From the NCBI RefSeq assembly GCF_907165205.1, contig NC_058195.1, positions 28,850,936 through 28,914,935 of the forward strand: a DNA stretch of 64,000 nucleotides, written 5' to 3'. The notes under the pieces were generated by a model. The model made no database searches, had not been told where the DNA came from, and saw nothing but the letters and a program-made list of their open reading frames with translations. The position numbers and the translations under genes are program-made. Source of the DNA: Coccinella septempunctata (taxonomy: Eukaryota; Arthropoda; Insecta; Coleoptera; Coccinellidae). Of the stretch, positions 13,217 through 26,800 are shown one piece after another (the stretch's first letter is position 1; each line of letters begins with the position of its first letter).

Positions 13217-13789
13217 TTTTACATTTTAGATAGATACAGGGTTTAAATGAAATTTTCATCATTCACCAACAAAGGGGACACTTGTTTATACAGTTCATGA
13301 ATTTCCTAAAATTAAGAAACAATACTTGATAATGATCAAAGAAAAGTTATGACAATAAAGAAATATGTTTGTCTACCATCGAAAGTAGTAAAAACAAGGA
13401 TATATTTAACAAAGAATCATTAAAGTAGTCAACAAATTATACAAAGTGCGTAACTGTTATTTGTGACAAAGAATTCAACAATACAAAAATAATTACAATG
13501 GTTCAGGAAAGGGACACCTGACAATGAAGTGTAGTTTTATGTACCTAAGTTAACCATTTTATTCAAACTTTACTCAATTTCATGTATGTTTGTCTTTCTT
13601 TCATATCATCTCTAGTAAAAATAAAAAAAAAATTGAATGAGGTTTCCGAAATTTGATACAGCTCATTTTTGAAATCAAAGTTAAATTTTAGTTCATTACT
13701 AATAACTTGAAGTCTTGTTAAGAAATACATAGTCAAAACTTTCTGAGAAATAACATCGAAGTAGCTCTTAGAAAGATCAATCTGTTCTA

Positions 13790-15703
13790 CTATTCATCAT
13801 CAGAATCATCTTCAGAGCTAGAAGTTGAGTCTTCATCATCATCAATAAAGTCCTCACTGTTGAATTTCAATTCTTGCTTTGTTTTAGAAAATTCTTCAAG
13901 TTCCTCTTTTGAAAGACTGTTCAGAAATTTCTCAAATTGAAGGATATATTCTCTCTTTATTTCAACCAACTTCTTCTCGTATCCATTTTTCTCCTCATCT
14001 GATAATTTCTTCCATTCTTTTTTAGCAACTTTCCTGTCATCAATATTCTCACTAGTTGCAAAATAGCTAAAAGCTGAAATTGGTGGTGTGGCAGGCTCAG
14101 GAACTTTCTCCAGTTTTCCTTTAGCTTTCTTTTTTTTATCGGAACTTTCAGATTTACTTTTTTTCTTTGGTGCACTCTTTTGGAGCTCCAGTTGTTTTTT
14201 ATCTTCAGGTAATGATTCCAAATATTTTGCATAATCTTTTTTATACTGCTCCATTAATTCATCAACTTTAGCTTTGAATTTGTTTTTCTCTTCTTCTGTA
14301 CAATTTTTCCACAGACTGGATACATGATTCATCCTATCCTTGAAATTTATTTTTTTTATTTCATCACTTTGCAATAAATTCTTAGAAAATAATGAGTATG
14401 CAGATGTAGGGGGCTTATCTGGTTTTCCAGAGTACTTTTCCTTCAAAGCTACTTCTTCTTTGTTAAGTATGCTTTTTACAGGAATATGATGGTAATTTGG
14501 GTGTTTTAAAATATATTCCTTCATTTCATCTTCGTAACGAGCAACATCTTGCTCAGCTTTTGTAATCCACAACATTTTTTTCTTCATTGACAACTGCTTC
14601 CATTGTATTTTACATTGTTCCTTGAATGCATTATCATTATTGACATCCTTACTCTCAGAGTTACCATTTTTTCTTAACTGACTCTTAAAATAAAGCATGA
14701 ATGGGGTACTTGGTCTCAAAGGTTTATTTTCAGATAATTTTTCTTTTTTCATGCTTTCTGCAAGTTCTGGATGATTTGCATAAAATATCTGGAGCTCTTC
14801 TTCATATTTAGCCTTCAACTGAGCAGCTTGCTTTTCATATTTAGTCTTCTTCTCTGGTGATAAATTCTTGAACATCTGAGATATTTGTCTAGAAATTTCA
14901 GCAATTTCTAGGCCCGGTTCATTTGAAATCAAAAGTGGCTTCTTCTTCTTATAATACAACTGATAACTCGTTGGAGGTTTTCGTGGCATTTCTGGATGAA
15001 GTTTTTTTTTGGTTTTAGGAGGATTTATAACAAATGACTTTGCATCATCTAGAACTTCTTTTAAAATTCGATACCTACGAATTCTCTTTTGTAGTAGAAA
15101 CCAGGTATTCTTGCATTCCTTAGCAGAGTAATGACTAAATGCTACGTCATCCCATTGTATTTTATCTGCCCTACATTTATAAGATAGACAATCATTTTCT
15201 GGAAGGAGAACTCCAATTCTTCTTATTAGTTCTAGTAAATCATTCTGTGGCATAGTAACTTCTTGGTGGATTGCTTGATCATCCGTTTCTGGAGGAAAAT
15301 CGGGATTTTCTACCTTCAGCTCCTCTATATCAATTTCCATGACTTCCTCTTTCATGTGTTCATCTTTCGTGATTCCATTTGTTAGAAGAACTTCCTTTGG
15401 AATGGCCTCATCTGATGATGCTTTGGTTGTTATATCTGTTGATTTATTCTTTTTTTTCTTCTTTTTCGGTTTGACGAGAGATTTCAAATCTTGCTCATCT
15501 TGAATATCTTCAACTTCATTTTCAGCATTCTTTTTTCTTTTAAGGCTCGGAGATTGCAAATCAACTTCATCTTGAATATTTATTATTTCGTTTTCTAGTT
15601 GCCTTTTTCTTTTATGGAATTTGGGGGACTTTACTAGATCCTCAACTTCAAGGGGTACTTGGGTTTCCTCTTGCTTTACCTTTTTATTTTTTTTAGAACC
15701 CAT
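13790..15703 (-). CDS. UBF-like nucleolar HMG-box transcription factor
   Basis: A single uninterrupted 637-residue frame. Residues 1-100 are lysine-rich with KKKKKK clusters fit for nuclear/nucleolar import. Residues about 155-225 match the N-terminal region of UBF ahead of its first HMG box (IQWDDVAF, CKNTWFLLQKRIRRYR). Four HMG boxes follow: about 240-312 (RKPPTSYQLYYKKKK), 327-400 (PLRPSTPFMLYF), 427-497 (PDKPPTSAYSLFSK) and 535-597 (ATPPISAFSYF). The C-terminus (617-637) is an Asp/Glu/Ser acidic tail, a UBF hallmark. UBF binds rDNA and activates RNA polymerase I. Vertebrate UBTF is longer, with six boxes; four is my count here. ATG at 15703 is the first in frame and starts MGSKKNKK. The gene lies head to head with the helicase gene at 17616. 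Confidence 0.9.
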   Translation of the reverse strand: MGSKKNKKVKQEETQVPLEVEDLVKSPKFHKRKRQLENEIINIQDEVDLQSPSLKRKKNAENEVEDIQDEQDLKSLVKPKKKKKKNKSTDITTKASSDEAIPKEVLLTNGITKDEHMKEEVMEIDIEELKVENPDFPPETDDQAIHQEVTMPQNDLLELIRRIGVLLPENDCLSYKCRADKIQWDDVAFSHYSAKECKNTWFLLQKRIRRYRILKEVLDDAKSFVINPPKTKKKLHPEMPRKPPTSYQLYYKKKKPLLISNEPGLEIAEISRQISQMFKNLSPEKKTKYEKQAAQLKAKYEEELQIFYANHPELAESMKKEKLSENKPLRPSTPFMLYFKSQLRKNGNSESKDVNNDNAFKEQCKIQWKQLSMKKKMLWITKAEQDVARYEDEMKEYILKHPNYHHIPVKSILNKEEVALKEKYSGKPDKPPTSAYSLFSKNLLQSDEIKKINFKDRMNHVSSLWKNCTEEEKNKFKAKVDELMEQYKKDYAKYLESLPEDKKQLELQKSAPKKKSKSESSDKKKKAKGKLEKVPEPATPPISAFSYFATSENIDDRKVAKKEWKKLSDEEKNGYEKKLVEIKREYILQFEKFLNSLSKEELEEFSKTKQELKFNSEDFIDDDEDSTSSSEDDSDDE

Positions 15704-16370
15704 TATGGGAATTTTGAATTAAAATAGTATACACTTCCAGTAATTCAATTCAAATACTATAAATGAAGTGATAGTTAAATGTTACTAAGAATTTGTTTCA
15801 CCAGCAGATTATTTGTATGTATGTATCATAACCTGAAAAATATTAATAATCAAAGAGTTTATAATCACACAGAGTAACAAGATATTTTTTTCTTCTTCTT
15901 CTTGAGTCGTGTAACAAACAGAGATATAACCAGAGATATCTCTGGATATAACTCTGGTAACAAAGAGGAATCCAAAAATCTACACGCCCTCTCCCGACTG
16001 AATTACGAAACTACTTTGTGAGTACTGCAAAGTCAAAACAAGTGTTGTTTCTTTTGTTTTCTCTAATCTCACGTTGTCCAACAAATTATTAAAATTATTA
16101 TACTAGTGCTTTCAACTGGCAGGAGTTAATAAAATTTTAGGTTAAACGATATTTCTTTGCGAGAGTTTTCTGCTAAATTCTATTTATGATGATTTGGAAA
16201 TACAATTTCATAATTTTCATACTTCCAAATGAATGCCTTTTCACATTTGTAGAACTTTATCCTTCAGCTGAATCATATTTACGTCTCTTAAGATTTCACT
16301 ATGAGGAATACCTATATCATAACATGGAATTGAAGCATTTACCATAGAAACTTCAAAACTTCCACATAAA

Positions 16371-16656
16371 AGCTGCATTCACAATCAATTCGCGGGCCGA
16401 AGTGGACTTCGGCACGAAATTTACCATTCGCAATAATCTTGGAACCAAATACTCAAATGAATCAAAAATGTAACTGATCAAAACATAAGCATCAGCATCA
16501 TCTATAGCCGGCACGAAATTCCTTGCCAAATTGATAGTTTGCAATTTGCAAGAAATTTTGTCTTGAATTTCATTGTGAATGGTAACGGAGAACGCTATCT
16601 GCTAAGCTTCCGTGTCGAAGTGCACTTCGGCCCGTGAATTGATTGTGAATGTAGCT
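16371..16656. mobile_element. MITE with ~45-bp inverted ends
   Basis: The left end contains CATTCACAATCAATTC then GGGCCGAAGTGGACTTCGG. The right end is its reverse complement with few changes (CCGAAGTGCACTTCGGCC region, then GAATTGATTGTGAATG). The ends are themselves partly palindromic around the CCGAAGT motif. No coding capacity and no certain target duplication. Confidence 0.75.
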
Positions 16657-16849
16657 AAACTCTTTACATATCAAGATGTTTAGTTTCTACCTCCTTCACA
16701 AACTCAGTAAATTCTACCTCAACATTATATTAGCTAGATTTATTTCAAGAAAGAATAATAGGAATTTGTGTCTGGGTACAGTAAATCACCAATATCATCG
16801 CTCGATTTTATTCCACAATTCATCCCCATATCTCTGTTCATCCCTTTTA

Positions 16850-17005
16850 AATGAAAGGGAACTTTCTTTTTCTACAAGCGTGCGCGTTCAACCTTTTTCC
16901 CGCACGCATTCCAAGATGCAAAGAGTCACTTTCCCAAAAGGTGCGGGAAAAACGCCTGCTATTTCTTTGCCGCACGCATTTGCGCTTGTAGAAAAAATAT
17001 TGTTC
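16850..17005. mobile_element. Small foldback element
   Basis: Inverted arms TTTTTCTACAAGCGTGCGCG (near 16868) and TGCGCTTGTAGAAAAAATA (near 16981) enclose about 90 bases with repeated GCACGCATT and GCGGGAAAA words. Downstream to 17125 is a CpG-rich stretch (TTCGGGACGTTCGGGCAACG) that may belong to the same repeat. Confidence 0.5.
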
Positions 17006-17615
17006 CTAACTCTAGCGGAAAGTGTCTTGCCCTACTCAACTACTTACCCGAACTCTGCTTCGCTTCGTTCGGGACGTTCGGGCAACGGCAGTTTCGTGCG
17101 GGCAAGTATCACCTTGCGCACTTGATAGGAAAATAACTATTACGACACAAAATCAATCAATTCACTTCCGATAAGTCCGATAAATCTTGAATGACTATAT
17201 ACAAAACCTCTGTTAGGAGTGTTGGGCCTTACAAACAAAGAGGTTTGCAACTACCAAGCACAGATATACAATATCTTTGGAGATCAGAGATCTATATCTC
17301 TGTTGGAGATATAGAAGAACACTAATATAATACACTAATATAATATAATTGAACCAAAGAGAAAGAGCTCCTCTTTGATTGAACTATCGACTACCCTCCA
17401 TAGATTGAACTCAAGAAAAAAGCAGAGATATCTCTGGAAAAAAGAGTTCAATGATCCGAAATGACGTTGACATGACTCTATGGTTCGATGTAATTTTATA
17501 GGTTAATGTTGAACTAACCCAACTTTACAGAACAACTTGAGGAAACAAACAACAACTTGAGTTTTGTTTTATTAATTCCATCAATGATAGAAAAGTTGAT
17601 TTAATAATAATAATC

Positions 17616-17862
17616 ATGGGTTTTCAAGAAAGATTGTTGATGAGAAAGATTAAAAAAACTGCGGATCATAAGACTGATTTATACAAACTCAAGAAGAAAA
17701 AACTAGAAGGTTTGTTTACCATATTTCGTTTTTTCCCAGAAAAAACTAATGAGATTTTCATTTTAGATTCTAAAACAGATGCAATTTGTTCAAAAGAAAG
17801 TACGGTCCCCAACAAAATTAATGATAAGAGAAGAAAGGAATGTGATGAGGAATTACAACACA
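17616..17862 (+). other. DDX18-like exon 1
   Basis: Begins with ATG in 'aataatcATGGG' and encodes a basic N-terminus (LLMRKIKK, LKKKKLE). It ends in phase 1 at the donor A|GTAAGT. Joining to 27105 creates AAA (Lys) and keeps the frame open. The start codon is the least certain point of the gene model because the N-terminus of this family is poorly conserved. Confidence 0.7.
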
Positions 17863-20800
17863 GTAAGTGAAAAATCTTTTCTATGGAATTAAATTACTTC
17901 TCTTGTCTTAGACATATTACAGTAAAGAGCAATATCCTTATGATGTGATATATTAATTATTTATATTTATACTTCATTCACTTTTATTTTAGCAGTCGGT
18001 TGGCCATGGAAATTTGACACATTTCACTCTGTATAGTATGAAAATGTGGGGTTATGAAGCTTGTCAAAACATTTTTGGGTTTTAAATCAACGCTATGTTG
18101 CCCGTTCTACGCAAAAGTCTCAGTAATTACGTATTTTATCACAATGTCGAATCTCTTCGGAAAATATGTGACGAATATAATTGAAGTTTATACAAACTGA
18201 TTGAAGAAATACAAATCCAGTTATTTGCATGGAAAATACAAGAGATCAGTATAATATCATAATATGCACTAGCTTGAGGAGAGTTGATGTTCGTTATCTT
18301 CTTTGGCTTACATCATTTGTAGATTTCAAAAATATTAACTCGAAGATGAAATGCATATGATGCAGTGGTTGGGAATGGGTATCTCCCGAAACAATGAACA
18401 GATAATTACAAGAATGTTAAATTCTTCAACAAAAATCATCTTGCATCAATTTTAGTAAAAGGAATTTGAGGAAGTTTCAAGTTAAGATGAACTTCACCTT
18501 TGAACAAAAATTTTACATGAATAAACAAGTAACAGGGTAACTTGAGCGTATTTGTGGCTATTTATCTTAATACATTGATGTAATAATAATAATTATAGGT
18601 ATTTATTAGTACCTTAAGACATGTACATTGTATAGGACAAGTCAAATGAAAAATAGAAGAATCCATTTTTAGGGAACTTATTCTCCGATGACATTTATCG
18701 AAAATCCTGTAGTAAACTTTTCGCATTAATTCACTCAAACAATACATTCTCAAATGCCACCACTTTTTTGGGTCTCCCAATAGAAGGAAATTCTTTGTCA
18801 TCCTCTTCATTCACAATCTTTCTGATTGTGGAAATATCCAGCTGAAATATATGTCGTTTAGATTCAGATGAAACATTATATAAATTCTCTTACATTGAAT
18901 ATGTTCGCTACCGCCTGACGTATATTGTGGATTTAAGAATATCAGGGTATAACTATTTGAATGAGCGGACCTGAATTCTAAATAGCACTTCCTGAAACCC
19001 TGTCGCTTTTTTCAATCACTTTCGGTATTTTCGTAATAAAAATTGATATTACTTGTGGCAACGGCGTTATGACATTAACGACATTTCATGAGTGCCAACT
19101 TAACTTCGTTCTAGTTACAAAAACTTGAGAAAATTATTTCATGGCCAACCGACTGCTAAAATAAATTTGAATGAAGTATACATCGATTGTTATTTTTGTG
19201 AATTTTACCATTGTTGACTTGTCTCATACATATGCTTTTGTAGGCACCAATGAAATAGTCACCAATGAAACAAGCACAATATGATTGCTATTTTTCACGA
19301 GGGTGAAGTTTGCGACACGAGCCGCAGGTGAGTGTCGCAATTCTCCCAAGTGAAAAATTGTAATTTTGTGCGAGTAGAATACTATACTTTGTCCACGACT
19401 TCCTCGAAAAAATTATCTTGATAGAAAACCAACTGAATATGCTAAATCAGGTCTAGATCCCAACATTAGGTACATTAGAGAGCCCACAGCTTGGCGATAT
19501 GGAAACTGAGATGCTCTCTCCACTGCTTTCCCTGTATTTGAAGTACTCTCCACACCCTGAAGCATTGGTGATGAAACTGATTTACATCCCATAAAATTGA
19601 AACGTTCAAGTATTTTCTGAGCGAAAGACATTTGATACACTTTTATGTTACCATTCGACTGTCTCTTGATTTCAAGTCCCAAAAAATAGGAGGCTTTTAT
19701 GGAAGTAATCTTGAACTCGGCTCCAAGCTGATCCAAAAATCTCTAATTCTGCTCTACTGGTCGATGCTATGATTCCATCATCTACTTATACAGTGAGAAT
19801 CGCCTTGACACCATTTTCATTTCTAATGAACTAATCGCTAGCCTTAAACTTCAGAAATTCAAGAAATTTTTCAATGCGTTTATTCTGGCATCTTGGTGAC
19901 TACTTGAGTCCATATAGACTTTTCTTGAGCTTCCAAACTCTATCAGTGCCATCATTAAATCCCTCTGGTTGCTGCGAATAGATATTTTCTTCCAACTCTC
20001 CATACAGAAAAGCTGTTGAAACATCAAATTGAAATAAGTGCATCTTTTCTGTTGCAGCAACACCAAGCATCAAACGGATAGTTTGCAATTTTGCAACTGG
20101 ACTGATTGTTTTAGAATAATCAATGCCTTCTCGTTGATTATATCCTTTCGCAACAAGTCTTGACTTTCTCTTGTCAATACTTCCATCAGGTTTCATTTTT
20201 ACTTTATATACCCATTTGCAAGACAGCGCTCTAGCTCCATTTGGCAATTTCACCAAGTCGTAGGTATCATTTTCATGTAAAGAAGACAATTCATTTTGCA
20301 TTGACTCTACCCATTCTTTACCATACCTGCCATTAACAGCTTCGTAATAACTTTGAGGATCTTCTTCAGATATCATAATCATTACAAAGTCATCATAGTA
20401 TGTTGACGCTTTTATTGTATTCCTATCACGTAATTTTCGGTGTTCTGGTCTTTCAGTTTGCTCTACATTGACATCTGACTCACATCTTTCTCTGGATTCC
20501 TCATCATTTGAATCTTCTTCAGACGATTCTTGCTTACACGGTTCTTTTCCAACCAATTCTTTTTCAGAAGGAGGACTCAGGATAGGCACTTCAACTTTCT
20601 CAACACAGTCGCGAAGTGTTTTTTGAAAGCATATATCTCTGGAAAGAACAACTCTTCTTTCTTGTGAAATATAAATACGGTAGCGCTCATCGCCATCGTA
20701 ACCATCTAAATTGCCTTTCTGAGCTTTCTTATCCATCTTATGTCTTTTCTGTGCAGGAACATGTAAGTAGCAGTCAGAACAGATGATACGAAGATGACTA

Positions 20801-23800
20801 ATTCTTGGTTTTTTACCAAACCAGTATTCGTATTGACTCACTCCATGAATCGATGATTTTCCAGTCTATTTAATACATATACTGCTGTCGTAACTAGCTC
20901 AGCCCAAATCGCTTGAGGAAACTGAACATCAGCATTCGAGTACATAAATCTCCTAGCCATCTCAACAATTGTTCTGTTCTCTCGTTCACACTGCCATTCT
21001 GATGGTTATGTGGTGTATAAGGAGCTGTCAACCTCTGTGCAATTCCTCTTTCAAGCAAAATATTTCGAACATCTGCATTGTCAAACTCTCCTCTATTGTC
21101 ACTCAAAAGTTCTTTGATGTTGTGTCCCTGTTTCTCTGCGTGAGCAAGCATCTGCTTCAAAACTATTTTGACATCTGATTTCTGTCTGATGACAAATCTA
21201 TACCCAAATTTTGTATAACTATCTTTGAAAACAACTAAATAGCGCTTCTTCTGAAAGGACTCAGCACAGGTCCACAAACATCAGTTGAAATCAGCTCTTC
21301 TGGTTGAGAAGCCTTTCTTCTAGTACCAAAGGCAATCTCTGAGACTTTCCATAAATACATGGTTCACACATTTTATCATCTAATTTCACTTATTTATTTA
21401 ATTCCCGTTCAAGCTTCTCCTTTATATGTCTTTTATCTTGATGCCCCCATCTTTCATGATACAACTGTAATGAATCTCTTGATTCTATCAAGTTAATAGT
21501 TGAACCTCTGCCCGGACTAACAGTCTTAATTTCCGCCTTATATAATGTTCCATTTTTCTCTCGAGTACCCAATAACACTGGAGAACCATTCACTGATAGA
21601 GAACAGGAGGTGACTGTTGACTGAAACATGCTATTTGAATTCTTATCATGAGCAGATAATGGAAAAAATAAATTTCTTGCAATCTTAGGAACTAACCAAA
21701 CATCCTGTAACTGTAAACGTTTGCTCTTACCATTTACTTTGGATTCTATTTCTTTACATCCACTACCAACAGCATTTAAACCTTCATCTCCAGCTGCTTT
21801 AATAATGCAACAATTCTCAAACTTATTGAAAGTACTGAACCAATCTGAGCGATTTGTTACATGCTTTGTAGCACCCTTATCTACCCACCAATCTTCAGTA
21901 TTCAGCTCAGCAGCTAAAATTTCATTGTGAATAGACACAAGAGCAATGTTGCCTTTGGAAGTTCAGAATCTACAATATTACTCTGAGGATTGATACCAGC
22001 TGAATTAGGGCGCGGACGACCCTCTGCAATCCACCGTTTGCACTGTCGAAACCAGTGACCAGGAATATGACAATAATTACATTTACCATGTTTATGCTTG
22101 AATTTTCTAGAGGAGCTACCATTACTTGATTGTTTCTTTTGTCCATCCATTCTGGCTACTCAAGTTTCTTGATTACCACTGCCAAACTAGTTGATGGTTT
22201 CATATTTCGTTCAAAAACAGAGAGCTGCATATTCAATTCATCAAATGTACGAATTTCATCTTGAGTAAGTAACATCCAACTAGACTTTCAAAGGAACTAG
22301 GTAAAATATGTAAAATTTTGCATACCAAAAGCAAATCTGAAAGGGGATTTTCATTCTTCTCTTTCAAACCATTATTCAGTTCATTCCACAGACTTCTCAA
22401 CTTGGCTACATGAGTGGCAACGTCATCACCCGATGTCCAATTGAATGCAAAGAAATCTGCACATAACTTGAATAACTGATCTGAAGGTTGCTTCAAACTG
22501 CTGTTTTAATGCTTCCCATACTTCACTTGCACTTACTTTGTCCATAATCTTTTGATATACTGCATCTGAGACTGTACTAGTAATCTTTGTTTTAGCATAG
22601 CTATTTGCTTTTCGATAAATATCACAAGCAACTTTATGAGCTCTTTTTTCCTCTTTGGTTGCTTCAGTCTTCAACTCACCAGACTTCTTCAACTTCTGAT
22701 CAATACAATCTAACGCACCTTCATGATAATCTATTCAATCACGAATTTTACGCTTCCAAACCGGCCAATCTGCTTCACTTGTTAGCGGTTTTATATGTTT
22801 CTCAAATTCCATAATTTTCTCTACTAATTGAATGATTCTTCAGAGTAGGAGAAACGCAACATTCAAAGCGTCTGCGCCAATAACCTATTGAAGTAGAATT
22901 AGTGATTCTTATAGGTACTCTTACGAAGGAAAAAACGTGACTTTTCTAGGATTAACTTTATTGACAACACTTCTATTTTCTGACAGTCAAAACCCTTTCA
23001 ACAATAATGTGACTGTAGCCTTCTAAATATATACCTAATTTTAATTAACATTTCACTTCAACATACTTTCCATCACATGCTTCAGAAATAAATTTTTTGA
23101 TTTCTTGGCAAGAAAACACTCTAGCTTTTTTCGGCCGAAAACCTTGGATTTTATTCGCTGCTCTCCAGTCCATGAAATTGTTAAACACTTTCAGGTAGAT
23201 ATTTCTTGATTTTTCCGGCAATAGATTCAATGTTGTAATTTTTGCAACATCTCTTATTTCCGGTGGAGTACACAACATTACAATTTATGAGACGCAATTT
23301 TTTTCAAACAGTTTCAAATATTTTTCAATCTGTCAAACTAAATTGAATATGAAACATCATAGAAAACACATCATATGGATCTATTCGGTAAAGTCCCACA
23401 TCGCCAGGTCGGTGTGGGGTGGAAGCGGTGGTTCCGGTTCCTGGACGAGATTTATTGGATGAACAATTTTATAGCATTTATTTCAAATCGTTTGATAGAC
23501 TTCAACCTGTTGAATAATGATTCATTGTTCAACATCTATTACACTCGGGTTGTAATGTGACTATCATAATGCTTCTGAAAGCTCATCCGTAAGGTACGAA
23601 TTATAGGGTAGTCGTGGACAAATATGACTTTAGCCTTGCGGCTTTCACATTCCTCTCCAGAGGAAAATTCACTTATCCCAGATATCTCAGATATCAAAAG
23701 GATTAAGCTCTGTTGGAGCCCTTTCCAGGTTTTCGGGCTCGTGGTGGTGGTCGGGTCCGGGTCGCTCCTCGCCTCCCTGCTGTAGGTTGGATTCCTGCTC

Positions 23801-26800
23801 CACCCGCATTTCCTGTCGGCGCAGACGGTGTCCCTCTGCATTCCCCATGTACTTGCGTACAGTTCTCGCCGTTCCGAGCAGTACCGCCTTCTGCATGACT
23901 CTATAGATATTTTCGTCCAACTGAAGTTTCCTCAAGTTCTCCAGTAGTTTCTTCGGTATCAGGCCTGTAGATAAAATTACAATAGGGATGGTCTTGATAT
24001 CTTTCAGCTTCCACTGTCTTCTGGTTTGTTCCTCGAGATCTCTGTATTTTGAGATTTTTTCAGTGTGCCTATCTAGAAGATTGTTATTATTTGGAAATGC
24101 CACGTCGATGAATAGTGCTCTGTCCTCATCCGTATTGAGCAATATGAGGTCTGGTCTATTGTGGGTTATTTTCCGGTCTGTGAGAACTGTGCGATCCAAG
24201 TAGAGCTTGTGATGTTCATTTTCCAACACAGCATCCGGATGGTAATTGTTATAAGGAACCTCTTTCGAACTTAGAAGTTGGTGTTTTAGTGCCAATTCTT
24301 GGTGAAGAATCTTGGCAACGGCATCATGTCTATTTTTTTACTCCGTGCCCGCGAACTTCTGACATCCCCCGGTGATGTGCTGGATAGTTTCATGTGTGGC
24401 ACAGCCATAACGACAGCTATCGTCCGCCAGTGAGGCATCCTTGGCGATATATTTCATGTAATTTCTTGTTGGAATCACCTGATCCTGGATGGCGAGCATG
24501 AAGCTCTCTATCTCAGGAATCAACCTTCCGGAAGTCAACCAGTAGTTCGACGCAGATATGTCGACGTAATCATGGTTGACCTCGTTCTGGTGCCTCCCAT
24601 GCAAAGGTTTGCCAATCAGTTTCTACATTTTACTTTCTGCAGAGTGTTCGACGGTTTCCAAGTGATCCTGTTGTAGCTTTAAGGGTGTAGAACTATCAGC
24701 AACACAAACTACTCGATGGAGTTCTGACGAAGCAGCCTTGCTCAGGAAATATTTTCGAAGTCCTTCAATTTCCTGGGACATACGGTTGGACAAATCAACA
24801 ATTCCTCTACCTCCAAGATGTCGTGGCAGCTCTGTCCGTTCTATTGAGCTTTTGGGGTGATGTTTATTGTGTTTAGTCAGCATCGTCCTTATTTTTCTCT
24901 GTAAAGCTGCTAAATCGGTGGTCGTCCAAGAGATGATACCAAATGAATAGCTCAGCGCCGAGCAAGCGTAAGTGTTAATCGCTTTTATCAGATTCTTGCT
25001 GTTAAGACCAGTTCTCATTATCCTTCTCAATCTTCGGGTGAACTCCCCCGTTAATTCTTTCTTCATCTGGGTTTGATTGATTTTTCTTGCCTGTTTTATG
25101 CCTAGATACTTGTATGTGTCTCCTTCCTTTAATGCTTCAATTTCTGCACCTTCCTTGAGTTTGAACGTACCATCTTCTATTTTCCCTCTCGTTATGTTCA
25201 GCAGTCGACATTTTTCTAGTCCAAACTTCATTTTGATGTCTTCCGAGAATCCTTCCACCATTTTCAGCATCTGTTGTATTTGTTTTTTGGTAGATGCGAA
25301 GAGTTTCAAATCGTCCATGTAAAGGAGATGATTCAGTTTCATCATAGTTCTACTGCCGCTCTTGATGGAAAATCCGTAGTCCGTAGAATTCAATCTATGA
25401 GACAAGGGATTCAGGGCCATGCAGAACCACAGAGGGATCAGCGAGTCTCCTAGGAAAATTACGCGTCTTATTGGAATGGGTCCTGTTGTAATTGAGCAAT
25501 CTGCTGATTTCATTTGAAGACCAGTACGCCAGGTTGACATGGCGTTTTTCAGGAACTCAACAATATTGGTATCCACCTTGTAAATCTTCAAGATCGTCAA
25601 GAGCCATTCGTGAGGTATAGAATCGAATGCTTTTTTATAGTCTATGTACACAGCGTAAAGATTCCTCCGCGTGGAGAACGCTTGATTGCAGATAACTGAA
25701 TCATTATTAGTTGTTCTTTGCACCCTCGGCTGTCTTTGGTGCATCCTTTCTGTTGCATGGCGATGATGTTATTCCTTTCGCAATGGTTGTAAATTCGGTT
25801 TGAAATGCACGATGTGATTAATTTGTACATCGTTGGAAGACATGTGATTGGTCGGTACTTGGATGGGTCTTCTGTATTCCTTTGGTTTTTAGGTAACAGG
25901 TATGTTGTGCCATGTGTAAGGAATACTGGCATTCTTTAAGGATTTTCAATGACATCATTTATTGCGGAGGTCAATTTGTCATGCATGATCCAAAGTTTCT
26001 TGATCCAGAAGTTCTGTAATCCATCAGGCCCAGGTGTTTTCCAGTTGTGTAGTCCTCTGATGGCTGATTTTACTTCTTCAATTGTGAACATGTCATGCTG
26101 CATCGGCTCATATTTCATAGCTTCAGATTTTTCATCATCAATCCATACGGTATCTCCATTGAACTGAGGTTTCGTTGATAATTGTTCGGTCCAGAATTGT
26201 TCAATGGTTTCCTTTGGTGGTAACTTTCCATTTTCTCCATCCGACGATGTGAGTGACCGGTAGAAAGTTTCTTCCGACTTTTCGAATGAATTATTGTCTC
26301 TTTTCCGGCTATAATTGCTTTTATATCTCCTCAGGCGTTCTGCATACAGACTTAATTTTCGCTTCAGAGTGTCGAGGCAATGGTGAGCTGTAGCATTCTC
26401 CGTCTCTCGTTCTGTGTGTGTTCTGTTTCTATCCATGATTTCTTTGGCAGCTTTCACAACCTTTCTTCCTCGATTCCCGTTCAAGTACTCCGTCAGTCGT
26501 CCAATGTCTCTTCTTAGCCTTTCTGTTTTGTGTTGAAGACGTTTCTGCCATGCTGGCGCGTGTAATTTGTGTAATTTTGGACCATTGTTGTTCGTTCCCC
26601 GAATTTTTGCCCCTATGGTTTTGGCTGTCGTCAGCGCTGCACAGTAAAAAACTAGATGCAGATATTCCAATGAACTTCCGTTCTGTAGGTACTTAGGTAA
26701 AACGTCCTTATTGTAGATGTCGATTATAAGTGACAGCTTCTTGGATGTATTGAGTCGGGGAGGTGTTATTCGATGAAGAGGATCTGTTCCTTCCAGTTCG

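Larger units (their letters stand above)
15704..17615. promoter_or_regulatory. Shared divergent upstream region of UBF-like and DDX18-like genes
   Basis: About 1.9 kb separates the two divergent start codons and must hold both promoters. Much of it is repeat DNA: MITEs at 16371-16656 and 16850-17005, and several palindromes built on the octamer AGATATCT (CCAGAGATATCTCTGG near 15931, and AGAGATATCTCTGG near 17416). No TATA box can be assigned with confidence. Confidence 0.45.

Noticed and set aside
16676..17125. 149-codon plus-strand frame between the two host genes
   Set aside because: It covers a foldback repeat and CpG-rich repeat DNA; the translation has no motif and no similarity I recognise.
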